NCBI GenBank assembly: GCA_033064195.1
Contig: JARBJD010000266.1
Coordinates: forward strand, 1-64,000
Reading direction: 5' to 3'
Length of the DNA stretch: 64,000 nt
Source of the DNA: Blattamonas nauphoetae
Taxonomy: Eukaryota; Preaxostyla; Oxymonadida
Position 1 is the first letter of the stretch, and each line of letters begins with the position of its first letter. This document shows positions 22,417 to 34,596 of this stretch, in pieces. The notes under the pieces are model-generated. The model saw only the letters and a list, made by a program, of their open reading frames with translations. It made no database searches and was not told the DNA's origin. The position numbers and the translations under genes were made by a program.

Positions 22417-25400
22417 CTACGAGAATATAGTGAATGGGACGAAACAGGCAACGAGGATGACAAAAAACGAAAGGTAAAATAGTGGTGAGCGCCACAAGTG
22501 CAAAAAGGAGAAATAGAATAACGGAGAAAGTGGACGGATGACAGTGATGACAACCATCGCTAAGAGATAGACAGCGAATGAGAGTGATACGGTGAGGATG
22601 AAGATACTGCTCCAGAGACTGGGAGAGATGAGAGGAGAATGAGGACGATGGATGAGAGACAAGAGAATAATCAAAGAAAGAAATGTTGGAAAAAGAAATG
22701 AGACAAAACAAGAGAAGAAGACGATAAAGAAGAACCACCCAAATCAATCCTCAAATCCATACTTTGAATACCACATCACAATCAGAGTGACCAACGCCAA
22801 CATCGCAGTATCGATCATCCCAATGAAATGATCGAACTGTCCCATCTGTCCCGTCTCCGTGACCAAATCACCCTTCCCAAACACCCACTGCAACAGCACA
22901 GTGAACAGCACCCCGACTGCCATCCCCGTAACAGGCCAACCCACAATCTTGCTTAGATTCAGATCTCTTCCATTTCTGTAGTGTCGATAGAGTGACGGGC
23001 ACTTCATCATCACCCAATCAGGCACGTCTTTGTCGGTGAGGACGATAATCATGATTGGGATGGATGTGAAGGCGAGATTGAAGAGCGTGCCAAACCAGTC
23101 CTCGAAGTTGATTTGTTGGCTGAACCCGGTCGAGAATTGATAAACAAACAGAACAGTTGTGAAGACGATGTTCTTCAAGAAAGAATAAGTAATGAGACTG
23201 GCGAATCTGTTGATGTTGAAGTGGCCATGGACTGCGCAGAGCCGTTTGAGGTACCGAAACTGAGCAATCGAGTAATCTGCGTTCTGAGACGCATTGAGAC
23301 CCTCCAACCCCTGAATCCCCACACCCACATGAGCCTCCTGAATCATCGACACGTCGTTTGCCCCGTCTCCAATCGCAAGAGTGACTTTCTTCCGCTTGAC
23401 TTTGACCATTCGAACGATGAGCGCCTTTTGGATCGGAGCGATTCGGCAGCAGACGACGCCGTCGCATTTGTCTGTGACGAGGATGAAGAGATCCATCAAG
23501 TGTTCGGATTGGAGGATGGAATGGATAAACCAACCATCAACAATCATTGCAGTTTCTTGTCCTTCAATCTTCTCCTCCATTTGAGGCAAATCCGGAAGAG
23601 TGCTCATCAGAGCTTGCATGTTCGTTGTGAGCAGTTTCCTCCATTTCTTCGTGTCGACGTTGAAATGTCTCAGAAGACGAACAAGTTGGAGCTCAGCCAG
23701 CAGCTTCGACGTGAAATCAGCTCGTTGATCCGCCGCGATCGCCTCCGACCACGCAATCAACTTCGCTGCGACTTGTGGAAGCTCTGATTTGAGCATCTGT
23801 CCCGTCTCAGAAGTGATGTAATGAGTGATGGTATTCTGCTTGAGTAGCTGGCATGAAAAAGCGATGTTCACCGCAGTGTCAACTTTGTCTCCAGTCAGGA
23901 TCCACACTCTGACACCAGCCTTCAGAAAGTAATCGATCGTGTCAGCACACCCATCCTGCAGCTTGTCTTCCACCCCAGTGCACCCGATTAGGTTCATCCC
24001 CTTGCCCTCCAATTCCATGAACGCAGCTTCGATTTTCGACGCTCTGTCGTCGATGGAGAGTTCAGCATCTTTGTATTTAGGAAGCCAGGCGTCCAGTTCC
24101 TCATTTGCAATTTCTCGATGACACACACACAGAGTTCTATATCCACTACGAGAGAGGTCATCAATGATGCCATTTGTCTTCTCGTAAATATGTTCTGGTG
24201 AGAGTGTGTCTGTTTGTTGGGATTTTTTCAGAGTTTGAGAGAAGGTGAGTCCGTTTGCGGGGGCATGAGCGCCGATACACATTGGGAGAATCGTTGAATC
24301 TGCTCCTTTGATGTAGAGACGGACATTTCCGTCAGGACATCTGACCAGAACGCTCATTCGGCGACGAGCGGAGGTGAAGGGAAGAGCAGCGAGGATTTTG
24401 AACTGAAGGGTTGATCCTCCACAGGTCACTGAAAGTGACTCCGTTGTTCTGTTCGAAAACGTGAAACCTGATGCTTGTAACATATTCAAAAACGCGATAT
24501 CATCAGGCGAGGTCGATTGAAATCGAAAGATGGGCTGATGTGTCTCGATCCCGTCGATTTTAGCGTCGTCATCTGAAAGAGTGGACACAGCAGGAGAAGA
24601 AGGGAACGGTGTGGTTGCAGGGTTTGGAGTGGATTGCTGCGAGGGAGTCGGTGTTTTAGAACGAGAGCGCCGGAAGAGAATGTCTGTCACGGAGGCCGCT
24701 TGTTGCTTCAATTTTTGGCGTCTTTCCATCTCCTCTCGTTCGAAGTCTATCTGCTCTGGAAGTGCATCATGACACAACAACAACGCTGTGACAAAGTGGA
24801 ACGTGCTATTTTTGACAAGAGAGCCATGGCTGTTGTCCGAGGGAAGCTGTTCCTTGCCGTTGTGGATTTGGAGAAAGGATGGCTGATTCCCTCCTTCGGT
24901 GCTGAGCAAGCCCTTCAGGTGTGTTTTAAGATCTGGAAGGTGTGATACAGTCCCGTGTGGGAGGAGATCTTCGTGTTGGGTTGATCGAGATTGTTCTTGT
25001 CTGTTTGGTGGTGAAGAGGGACGAGGCGTAACAAGAGGATTGGGAGTACAACTGCCATCAGACGGAAACGGAGATGTGTTCGACCCCTCAAGGATTTTTT
25101 GGAGTTGGGCAGGATCATCAACTGCCTCGAATTCAAACAGCTCAGGCCCGAGCGAGCAGCGTTTGAAAACCATCTTATTCTGCGTGAGTGTACCAGTCTT
25201 ATCTGTAAAGATATGCTCAACCATTCCAAGCTCTTCGTTAAGTGTTGATGTCCGGCAGACCATGTGCCCAGCTTCGATTGGGTCTTCGGCGGGACGTGGC
25301 TCGAGTGGATAATCGCTTTTGTTCTTTTTGGCGGCTTTGATCTCTGCACGAACGGTGGAATATGTTCCCATCTCTATGTCTTCCTCTTCTTGTGTCTTTC

Positions 25401-26901
25401 TTCCTCGCATTCGACGATCTTGCTCCATGAAGCATTTTGTGATTATTCGCGCGAATTCAATCGATACGAACAGAGAAACCGGGACAAGATACCCGAAGAG
25501 GATCAGACCTGCCCCATGGTTGAGAAACAGGCGAGAAAGTGGTTGTTGAGCTGGCCACTGCAGGTATGGCGCTGATTTCCGCTGCTTGGCCTGTGCAAAG
25601 CGAGGAAAACACAAAACAATGAAGAAAACGGAGAATACAGACTTCATTCCAGAACTGGAGAAGTGCAGTGACAATCACGAAGATGACGTTGACAACGACT
25701 ACAGCAACAACCATCGCATTGAGTCTCCATTCCAGGCGACTCATTTTGGCTTTTGAACCTTGTGCATTGAGTTGGATCTTTGTTTGCTGTCCTGTGAACA
25801 CTGTGAGACCGACAACTGCTTCCGTATTCTTGAGTGTGCATCCCTTCAAAAGAAGTTGATTGTCGTCGATTGGGATGGTTTCGAGGTTGGAAGGAGACGA
25901 AAATTCGAGACGACCGGTGAACTAATCGTGAAAATAGTGATAAAAGAAGAAATTGATAATGAAGAAAGACAAACATCAACAAGTGAACGAGAAGGTGGCT
26001 GGGCAGTCACTGTTCCCTGCAACAGTGCAACTGGAATCTTCCAAGCAGATTGGAGTTGAGTTTCAGAATTGGCTTGGGAACACGAACTTGAACTCAAAAG
26101 TGGTTGATTGAGACCGTCACAGTTGATTGACAGACTTAAGTTTAATGGTTGAACTGGATGTTCTAACTTTTCCGGCCAATTGAAGCTTTGGGGCGAGTCT
26201 GACAGGTGTTTGGTTAGATTGAAACGAAAGAAAAGACAAACTGATGAAAGAATTCAAAGTAGGGTTGGCTCTTTTCGTTTTGAGATTAGCTTCGCCATCA
26301 AGATTCATTGTATTGACGTAACAGATTCCATCTTGCCCTGAAGTGGCCAAAATGATAAGATCAGCTGGGATCTCCTCATCTCTGAACAGAATCAGAAAAT
26401 TCAGATGATAAAGTAGAAAATGCGGAATTATTCGGAAACTGGTGCAGACTGTGATACATAGACAAGATCTCCGACGCATATCTCGTGACACTGTTTCGAG
26501 ACGAATCTGGTATCGGTGAAAACACTTACTGGAGTGCTATTTGTCTTATTGTCTGTGATATGCCGTAGGATATCTTCATAACCATCCTTGAGCATGGTTA
26601 CAACAACAATGAAGATGAAAGGCAAGAGTTGATTCATCGGTTTGAAAATGTCAAGACCAGGCCTAAATATCAGTGATTCACGGTGAAAAACAACAGACAG
26701 GAAATTGATGATGGCAAGCAAGAGAAAATAGATATTCGATGCGTGCCGAAATTGTTCCAGTAGATCGCGGAAGACAAAATTCCACCAGTGGTATTTTGAT
26801 GTTCTGATATTGTTCTTCACAAAAATTTTTCCATTATCAGGATTTCTGATGGAAAATGAACGTTGGGAAGCTGTTGTATCGACATTCTTTGAGATCCTCA
26901 T
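22417..26901 (-). CDS. P4-type ATPase (phospholipid flippase), six exons, complete
   Basis: Introns at 26382-26449, 26199-26241, 25922-25974, 25591-25642 and 22619-22762 give six exons (26901-26450, 26381-26242, 26198-25975, 25921-25643, 25590-22763, 22618-22417), a coding length divisible by three and a 1,374-aa product. Family marks in order: [18 protein letters not shown] before the first two membrane spans; [11 protein letters not shown], created by splicing; LDGEANLK, where P4 enzymes usually have DGET; PVSL in the fourth span; the phosphorylated Asp in [23 protein letters not shown]; and [10 protein letters not shown] in the hinge. The last intron is needed to reach spans 9-10 ([30 protein letters not shown]); without splicing the protein stops after span 8. 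The nucleotide-binding region is long and low-complexity. P4-ATPases move phospholipids to the cytosolic leaflet, often with a CDC50 partner, which is not seen here. The ORF ends TAG, with TGA two codons later. Confidence 0.95.
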
Positions 26902-27060
26902 TTGACTAACTCCGATTAGAACAAAAGCATGGGCAAGTTTGTCGAGAAAAATCTAGAATGGGCCACCTTCATTTCTCTCAGAAAGAGAGACGATAATCGA
27001 CGAGAAGTATCTCTATTGCATCAACTGTTCTTAAAAGTGGAATGGGAATACTGGATTCAT
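26902..27060. other. Short intergenic gap between two minus-strand genes
   Basis: 159 bp between the flippase start codon and the TGA of the next gene. It must hold the flippase promoter. No motif recognised. Confidence 0.5.
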
Positions 27061-30000
27061 TCAATCAACTTGGTGTTGTGCGTTGGCCCCTTTCCACTTG
27101 TTCAGAAATGTCTCCGTGAACGAGCGAAAAGAAAAAACGCCCACGCTATCCATCCATTCCTCAGGCAGAACGAGGTTGCTTCTGTCTTCCATCCCTTCCT
27201 CAGACAGTGCGAGCACAATCTGTCTCACTGTTGGGTTGGATTGATTCTCTCTCACACTGAACATGTCGAAGAATCTGATATGAAATCTCAGCGATGATGG
27301 GATTTTGTCCAAACGAACAAGAGAGACAGAGAGGACGGAGAGAAGAGATGAGAGAGGAGGAGTGGAGAGAGTGGATGGAGTTCCTGTGTGGAAGAGAGAC
27401 AGAACGAGAGAGAGGATCATATTCAACAATTGCGAGTGTTCGTCATACACGGAACGAATCTCAACTCTGTCTGGTGACGCAGGCACGACAATTGCTAGAA
27501 TCTGAGAGAGGAAGGGAGAGATCTGAAGGAATCTGGAAGCAGAGATCCAGAATGGGTCGTCAGGAAGGACCATTTTGAAGAGTGTTTCAAATAGCTGCTG
27601 GGGTGTTGTGAGACTCTCCTTCTGATCGAGACTGATCTCAAATAGATCATCAAATGTCAGAGTTTGTGTTGAACACGCTCGCATCTCCTCCAAAACGAAA
27701 CAGACACTCTTCGCTGTTTCTGTTGCGATGTCAGAAAAAAGCGACTCATCCAATCCCCAAACTACTGAATCGACGAATAGTGATTCCGAGGGTTGAGGGA
27801 AAGTCTGCACTTTGTCGAGGCTGGCAGAGAGAAGGATGGAGGCAATGATGGACAGGAGTGGCTGTTAGGTGACGGCTGATCGACGGCTGCTTCGATAAGG
27901 AGCTGTGGCTGTCGAGATCGAGAAGGGCGTTGTGGTGTTTCTGGTTCGCTCTTCGATCTCCTGCAGAGCACGCAGGATGTAGCGAAGAAGAGAGAGATCG
28001 GTTGTCACTGCCAGCGAGACCAGAGGGTCTATGGCTGGAAATGAGTCGAACGACTCGAATTTCATCAGGAATCGCAACACTGTCAGGCATAAATCGAGAA
28101 GTTGCGGACTAATCTCATCCTTCCCCACAGCACATCCCTCCTCCACTCCTTCCCGACGATATCGATCGATAAAACAAAGAGTGTTCAAGACCAGGTCTAT
28201 CAATCCTTGTTTTCGGTAGACGTGTATTGGCATTTTCAAGTGTGACAGGAGGACATCCTTTTCGGTAGTGTCCACAATGTGAGCCAAGGCGATTGGAACC
28301 AACGCAAGATTGTCAAAACGTCCAGCGAACTCGATAACGCGGTCGAAGGCATCGAGATTCGATTCGAGATGGAGGTCAAGGCGAGGAGTGGATTGGATTG
28401 AGTGAAGAGACAAGATGAAGAGAGCTTGTGCTTCGTTCTCCGCTTTCGTTAGTTCATCTGCAAAAGCGAAATCGCTTTTCGAAACAACAGCCAGCTGTGT
28501 CACAAGTCTCCATCTCTCCTCGCCCTCAGCTGTTCTTAGTTTCATTCTGATTGACTGTTCGAATTGTGAGAGATTGTTTGGAGAGTGTGTCGCAGCTGTT
28601 TGAAGCTTCTCGATGGTCGACATCTCCAACGAGGAAACCGACCTGGAGGTGGATGTGTCGGAGTGTGTCTTTGGAATGGTTGAAAACAAAAGCTCCACAA
28701 CTTGATTCAGGGTTGTGAGGAGAGCGATGGGAGTGTTGTAGGAATTCACTGTCGCCATCTCGACCAAGAATTCGACCATTTGATCCAAAGAATGATGGTC
28801 TTTATCCTTCTTCAATCTGCAAAAAGTGTAGAACGATGAAAGGAACTGGGTTTGTTATTCTGGTCCAAGAAAAGGGAAAAGATGGATACAGACAATGTCT
28901 CTTCTCTCCACCTCCGCTTGACTCATTTCCATTCCCCAATATCGAAGTCCGAAGGCAAGGTTGATTTCGATGTTGGCCAGTGTTGTCAGTGCAGAGAGTG
29001 TAGATGGTCTGCTAGTGTCGTTCCACACGCTCGGCTGTTGTGATAATTGGCACAGCTCGGGAGCGAAGAATGGGAAGGAGTGAGGGAGTGATGTGGCCGA
29101 GTGAAGGGCGTTCACGAGACATCCAGAGAAAGCAATCATGAGGAGTTTCACCAATTCACGTTTCTGGTCTGGTTCAGAAATGTCAGTTCGAGAGTTTAAA
29201 ACAACACAACAGCCTGCTTCAGCACAAATCGACTGAGATGGATTTTTTGTGTGATCCGATTCTCCCAACATCTGAGAATGTCGAGGAAAGAACGCGTCGT
29301 TCACATGGAAGGTCGGTGGAGTGGCGAAGAGGAGTGCTTCGGAGTGCGATATGGACAGGCCAAACAGGGATGAGAAGGCAGACACAGCAGCTGTCGACAG
29401 CTCTTCGTTCGTGTTTGCAGCACAGAGAATGAGGAGAGTGAGAAGAGAGGATGTTCGCAAGCTGAAGTTTGCACTGGTCTGAGTCAGATTCATCTTCGCT
29501 TCTGCCATTGCGTTGAGCAGAAGAACCCAATTCTTTGTGGCTCTCCCAAAGTCCAGGCAGTGTGGTTCAAACGGCTCGTCAGACACCACTCGCACCGTCT
29601 TCACAACGATCGAGACAGCCAGGTCCAAAATGTGTGTAGCATGCTTCTCGACGAAGCGACAGAAGAAGGCAGGGTTTGTGCTGGCTATGCGGAAGAAGGT
29701 GCTGGCAGGGTCGGTGAACGAGCGAGGGGAGAGGAGGGAGTGGAGAGGGAATGTTGGGTCGAAGAGCGGTCTGCTGAGTTGTGAGAATAGAGGAGAGGAA
29801 GACTGGCAGAGTGCGGAGATGAGGTTGAGGTGTCGATCATGACGGAAGAGAGTGGGTGAGAAAGCAGTGGAGGCAATGAGTCTTCTGAGAAACGAGTCGA
29901 TGATGTCGGGATGGGCTGAGGAAGTGATGAAAGAGTGAGGATGATCAAAAATGGAATACCATTCAAAAATGTGGCAGTATGTTGGAGATGTTGAGATAGA

Positions 30001-30983
30001 AGATTGAGAGGATAGGTTTTGTCATCATACACTTCCGAAATAGTCTGATTTGAGAGAGGCTCAACAAAGGCCAGGATCCTCTCCACTGGATCCTGATGAG
30101 ATCGATGAAACAATGAAAAATCCAAACAGTTTCATTTTCTGAGATTTTGATGAGCTTTTGAAAGATGCCAAAAGAGGATGTCGTCTGGAGAGGTCGAAAT
30201 TTTGGTTGAGAAAGGGTTTCCGAAAATGAGGGAACATTGGTGACGATCGTTTGAAATATGACATCGCCACAACCAATGATGGAACAGGCCAGAAGTTCAT
30301 TGCAGAGAATGTCCAGAAAAGTCGATAAAGACGAATGAAGATTTGGGTGGTCGTTTTCGAGATATTGTTGAATTTGGTAGAGAAAACTGTGGAAAAAGGA
30401 CGAAAGATCTTCTGAAATAGGTGCAGCCGAGACCAGGGGACAGATTTCAGAAAGCTTGGCGAGTTGAACGAGTCGACGAGTATTGGCATGATTTGGCTGG
30501 ATTTCGTGGATAATTGAAGAAGAGAGTCCCGAAGTGTGGAAGAGAGTAATTATATCTTCACAGGATGATACTGAAACAATCAAAGACGGAGAAACAAACC
30601 GATTGTGGTGAGAGACTTAATATCGATGTTCTGGAGAATAAAAAATGATGAAATGGAGAGAAAATGAACAAAAAGAGCAAACATTACTATCACGTTGAGA
30701 TAATGCCGCACCAAAGCGAAGAAGGTGATTGTTTCGTTCATCATTCGTCAGATGGTTCAAAAATCCTGACAAGGGAAGAAATCTGTAAGAATAAAAAAAA
30801 CACACTCTGCAGAAGAGTAACGAGAGATTGTAGATAAAGTTTAGGATCAGGCTCGTTTGGATCTGAAAAAGAGGCAAGAAGGTCGTCGAATCGTTCGATC
30901 TGATTTTTCGCTGATGCTACGACAAGCAGAGAACCAGGATTGCGTATTTCCGACGATTGAAGGAAAGAGGAAGTTGTTCTCAT
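27061..30983 (-). CDS. Unrecognised large helical protein with at least five short introns
   Basis: Reading the minus strand, exons join in phase across introns at 30766-30805, 30631-30687, 30571-30599, 30093-30127 and 29916-29959 (29-57 nt, all GT...AG). A sixth intron near 28818-28900 (starts GTCTGT) is needed, but its 3' site is uncertain. An in-frame TAA at 27865 falls inside a plausible 69-nt intron (27805-27873). The first good Met is at 30983; the frame is open slightly upstream. Stop TGA at 27061. The product, roughly 1,200 aa, is Leu-rich and alpha-helical (for example LLSHLKMPIHVYRKQGLIDL), with no membrane span and no catalytic motif, suggesting a scaffold of helical repeats. I do not recognise the family. 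Its start is divergent from, and about 60 bp from, a plus-strand frame at 31049. Confidence 0.75.
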
Positions 30984-31109
30984 CGTTTGGGGAATTGAGA
31001 GAGGATGGGAGGGATGATAAATTAAGGGGGAAAGAACTGACAAACATGCCTTCCAAGCCTACAAGTTATAGAAACCTGACCGATTCTCACTCTAGTCCAC
31101 TCATTTAAT

Positions 31110-32005
31110 CTGATACCGCTGGTATTTGGGATCCAAATATCGACGATTCTACAAATGAGACCATCGACAGAACTGGGAGGAATGCATCAATTAATTCTTC
31201 ACTTGTTGTATCCACAACCGATCTACCCACAATTAATGCCACTGATCGTCAATATATCCGAATTTCAAAGCAAGTTCTGGAATATGAAATGAAAAGAAAG
31301 CGAATGAAAATCGCCGCAATTTCCGAACAAGTGCATCTGGAGGATGACAAGATCTCTCTTCCCATCTCCATCACATCAGATTGGAGATTAGTGTTGCAGG
31401 ATTCGATCGTGATGGAGGATCTGCACAAGGGGTGTATCTCGCTGTTCGATGACATTGATTCTGAAATGGACCTGTCTGCAACAGAAATGAATCATGCTGT
31501 CTGTTTCTTGGAATATGCCATCCTCCACGTCAAATATCGCAGATATCCCCACAATCAGCTCCTCGAAACCATATTCTCCAAAGCGGAACGCCCTCACACG
31601 AAACTGACGTCTACTCTCCTCAAACTAGTTTGTCATCCATTTGATCCACTCCGAACAGTTACTCTCTCCTTCTTGGACGTTCATTTCTCGAAATCAACAG
31701 TACACTTCGATATCGCCAAGGCTATGATCGAGTTGTTGCCTCAACTGTTCAAAACTCTGAGGCCTCGTGAAATCCCGTTTAATGAGATAACAATCGACTT
31801 CCACCGCCATCTCACATCGATATTGGATAATGTTTTTGGCTTGCCCTCAGCAACAGTCGAAGCCATCCCATCCCCAACCAGAGAACTCGCTTTCCATCCG
31901 TCCTCCACTCACTCATCGCCGCACCTGTCGCACAACCTCAGATCAATACAGCTTCTCTCACCCCTTCCGTCTCAGCGACTCGCCAACCTTTTCCTTGATA
32001 GCTAA
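31110..32005 (+). pseudogene. Fragment of an unrecognised helical-protein family
   Basis: The frame is open from about 31110 to a stop at 32005, with its first Met at 31289. The coding look begins well before that Met (DTAGIWDPNIDD, INATDRQYIRISKQVLEYE), and in the same frame an ATG at 31049 (MPSKPTSYRN) is separated from it by one TAA. The central part (FLEYAILHVKYRRYP, LLKLVCHPFDPLRTVTLSF, FHRHLTSILDNVFG) is strongly helical. The last 50 residues become Ser/Pro-rich and the frame stops just before the beta-helix gene. I read it as a truncated copy left by rearrangement, not a working gene. A short real gene starting at 31289 is the alternative. From memory of oxymonad proteins such segments are common in long solenoids, but I cannot check this. 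Confidence 0.5.
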
Positions 32006-32022
32006 TGAAGCAGTTAACATGA

Positions 32023-34596
32023 GTGAGTCATTCTCGCCCTGAACCATGTGGAGATCTGTCGATCTCGTTACCAGACGGAACATACATTTGTAACCACATT
32101 GAAATTGCACATAGATTGATGGAACTGACATGGAAGCCTTCGAACAAAAATGACGATTTGAAGACTGAACTAATTGCTTCATACAAGACAGAAGTTTACT
32201 CGAATACAGATGATGGAAAGAGACAGCACTCTGAATGTTGGATGTTCTCATTGACCAACTCAACACTGTCGTTGAAATGGATGAACTTTTCACTGATCGA
32301 CAATTCTGCCGAAGGAAGACAGCAGAGGAACGACGCAAGATCACCAAGGCTGGCAATTGTTTCCAACAGCATACTGACGATATCTGAAAGCATAATTGAA
32401 CTGTCGCCATGGACAAGTGGGATTTTGATTTCTCCATCGATATTCGAGGAATCAACCATGGAATCGTCAGTTGTGGTGAAAAAATGCTCGATCTCGAGTG
32501 AAAATAGCCAGTTGCATGGTATTGTGGAAACATCAACATTTCCAACTGTTGGAGATTCGCAATCAATCTCGATTGTTGGATGTTCGTTTGACTCTCAGAT
32601 GATTGTGGGAAAAGACGGTATTGGCCTCTCACTAACCGGAACACCTCAAAAATGTGGAGATGATGTTGGAATAATCTCGTCATCACTGATTAGCTGCTCG
32701 TTTGTGAACATGAGTTCGATTGGGTCTTCCCGCCAGCCCTACGTTCCACATATGCATCAGAAGATGTTGGGATGTGTTGTGTCGCTGACAAGTTCGCATT
32801 TATCAGGATCGACAATTCGAGATGTGAACAATGGAGGCTCATTTTTGTGCTCGAATTCCTCCTTCTCCTCCCTCCTCTCCTCCCCCAACACCGACCCTAA
32901 CTCATCCCCCTCCATCATCCTCGACGATGAAACCACACTCCCATTCGCAGATAGCACAAAATACAAGTTTGATTCCAACACCCAATCAACCTCCATTTCC
33001 ATCTCCCACTGCCCCTTCACTGGTGCCAACTATGCATCTGCCCGTCCACTCACCTTCGACAAGTACTCCGGCACCATCTCCATCCTCTCCTGCTCCTTCG
33101 TGAATATCCAGAGTGACGATCAATTGGGAGGCCCGGTGTCCTTAAACAATGAAAACATCGAATCTCAACAAATTGAAGTCAGGTTGTGCAATTTCACGTC
33201 CTGCACGTCTCTGAACAACGGTGCTGGGATGTATCTTTCACACGGGAGCGTGGCATCTGTCGTGGATTGTCGATTTGTTGAGTGTGGGCCTGCTCCCTCG
33301 TCAACTGGTCTTTCGGGTGGTGGATTGAGGTTCGTAGCATCATCTGGATCCACCGAATCACTTCTCACCGGTCTTCACTTCTCGTTCTGTTCTGCAACCA
33401 CATTCGCTGGTGGGTTATATCTCACCTCAAACAACAAACTCACTCTCAAATCGTGCCGATTCAGCAATTGTTCATCGACCAGTCCAACCTCAACAGCTGG
33501 CGGTCTTTATTACGCACAACTCTCTCCACTCGGTTCACAAGTCCTCGCCAATCTCATTTTCGAAGATTGTGCAAGTGGACAGATGGCTGGTGGCCTGAAT
33601 CTGATGTATCAAACAGCACTCTCCCTTGTGGACACCCAGTTCATCCGATGCAAAACCACTCTCATGGACCCCTTCTCTGTTGGGGGCGGGTTATCTTCAA
33701 CAGTCAGCCAGCCTCTTGAACTGATTGGCTGTGAGTTCGTGAATTGTTCAACACCGTCTGCTGGTGGCGCTGTGTTTCTCATCGTCTCATCAGAATTCTC
33801 GATGGAGGATTGTGTGGTGAAGGAATGCTCTTCTGGGTCGACAGGAGCGATCACGCTGTATCCTTTCTTGATGTCCGGACCTCGTCCAGCATCGTTCACT
33901 CGTGTGCAGTTCATCGAGAACCGAGTGGATAACTCACGTCTCTACTTCAACACACCACTCACCGAGAATGCAACAGCCTTCGCAGATCTCTATGTTGATC
34001 TCCAAGCATTCCACGTGATTCCTGAATTGTCGTTCGATGAATGCTTCACGACGATCACTCCGGACTCTGCTGGACTGTTCAAAGTCGTCGTGGTGGAAGG
34101 GGAGGATGGACCAGTCAATGTGTTTGAGAGGGCGGAGGAGGCAGCATTCGACAAGATTGGGCCGAATCTGACTGAAAAAGCGACAGTCGAATTCGATGCG
34201 ACGTCAGGGAGGATGAGGTTGGAGATGAAGGGGAACGTGCCGATTGCATCACAGAAATATAAAGTTACAATTCGTGATGACGAGAATCCATCAGAAATAA
34301 AGGGAGAAATTGAATTTTTGGATGGGACGGGCACTTTCGTCTCTTCATCCAACGAAAATCTGAAATTCAACACTCGTTACACCATCACTTCGATTGTGGG
34401 AGTTGTGCCCACCTCATCTTCTTCGTCGTCTTCTTCTTCTTATTCGTCGCTGTCGAATGCCGTGACAGTTCATCGACCAGTCCAACATCAACAGCTGGCG
34501 GTCTTTATTACGCACAACTCTCTCCACTCGGTTCACAAGTCCTCGCCAATCTCATTTTCGAAGATTGTGCAAGTGGACAGATGGCTGGTGGCCTGA
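32023..34596 (+). CDS. Beta-helix surface protein, rearranged 3' end
   Basis: An 857-aa frame. Residues about 10-800 carry beta-helix repeats with GG-turns (SGGGLRF, AGGLYLTSNN, TAGGLYYAQ, AGGLNLMYQ, GGGLSSTV, AGGAVFL) and Cys-Phe strands such as CRFVECG, followed by a beta-sandwich-like stretch (KYKVTIRDDENPSEIKGEI) and a Ser run. The final 40 or so residues (after SNAVTV) are not native: the sequence there enters the tandem duplicate in a shifted frame and stops. No signal peptide is visible at the Met used, so the true first exon may be lost or unrecognised upstream. In intact relatives a membrane span and kinase-like tail would follow the Ser run; here they are absent from this copy. Product function is unknown; location is presumably the surface. 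Confidence 0.7.
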   Translation: MSHSRPEPCGDLSISLPDGTYICNHIEIAHRLMELTWKPSNKNDDLKTELIASYKTEVYSNTDDGKRQHSECWMFSLTNSTLSLKWMNFSLIDNSAEGRQQRNDARSPRLAIVSNSILTISESIIELSPWTSGILISPSIFEESTMESSVVVKKCSISSENSQLHGIVETSTFPTVGDSQSISIVGCSFDSQMIVGKDGIGLSLTGTPQKCGDDVGIISSSLISCSFVNMSSIGSSRQPYVPHMHQKMLGCVVSLTSSHLSGSTIRDVNNGGSFLCSNSSFSSLLSSPNTDPNSSPSIILDDETTLPFADSTKYKFDSNTQSTSISISHCPFTGANYASARPLTFDKYSGTISILSCSFVNIQSDDQLGGPVSLNNENIESQQIEVRLCNFTSCTSLNNGAGMYLSHGSVASVVDCRFVECGPAPSSTGLSGGGLRFVASSGSTESLLTGLHFSFCSATTFAGGLYLTSNNKLTLKSCRFSNCSSTSPTSTAGGLYYAQLSPLGSQVLANLIFEDCASGQMAGGLNLMYQTALSLVDTQFIRCKTTLMDPFSVGGGLSSTVSQPLELIGCEFVNCSTPSAGGAVFLIVSSEFSMEDCVVKECSSGSTGAITLYPFLMSGPRPASFTRVQFIENRVDNSRLYFNTPLTENATAFADLYVDLQAFHVIPELSFDECFTTITPDSAGLFKVVVVEGEDGPVNVFERAEEAAFDKIGPNLTEKATVEFDATSGRMRLEMKGNVPIASQKYKVTIRDDENPSEIKGEIEFLDGTGTFVSSSNENLKFNTRYTITSIVGVVPTSSSSSSSSSYSSLSNAVTVHRPVQHQQLAVFITHNSLHSVHKSSPISFSKIVQVDRWLVA
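33471..34428 (+). repeat. Tandem duplication, first copy (about 958 bp)
   Basis: Nearly identical to 34469-35426 at an offset of 998 bp. The few differences are point changes (for example ATCAAACAGCACTC against ATCAACAACCACTC). Both copies begin TTCATCGACCAGTCC and end in a TCT/TCG run (CATCTTCTTCGTCG). About 40 bp of unique sequence separates them. Confidence 0.9.

Noticed and set aside
31049-31110. In-frame TAA read as Gln joining MPSKPTSYRN to the downstream frame
   Set aside because: The rest of the window follows the standard code, and the locus shows other signs of rearrangement.
32196-32686. Minus-strand frame of 242 codons opposite the beta-helix gene
   Set aside because: It is a shadow of the plus-strand beta-helix coding sequence and has no protein-like pattern of its own.
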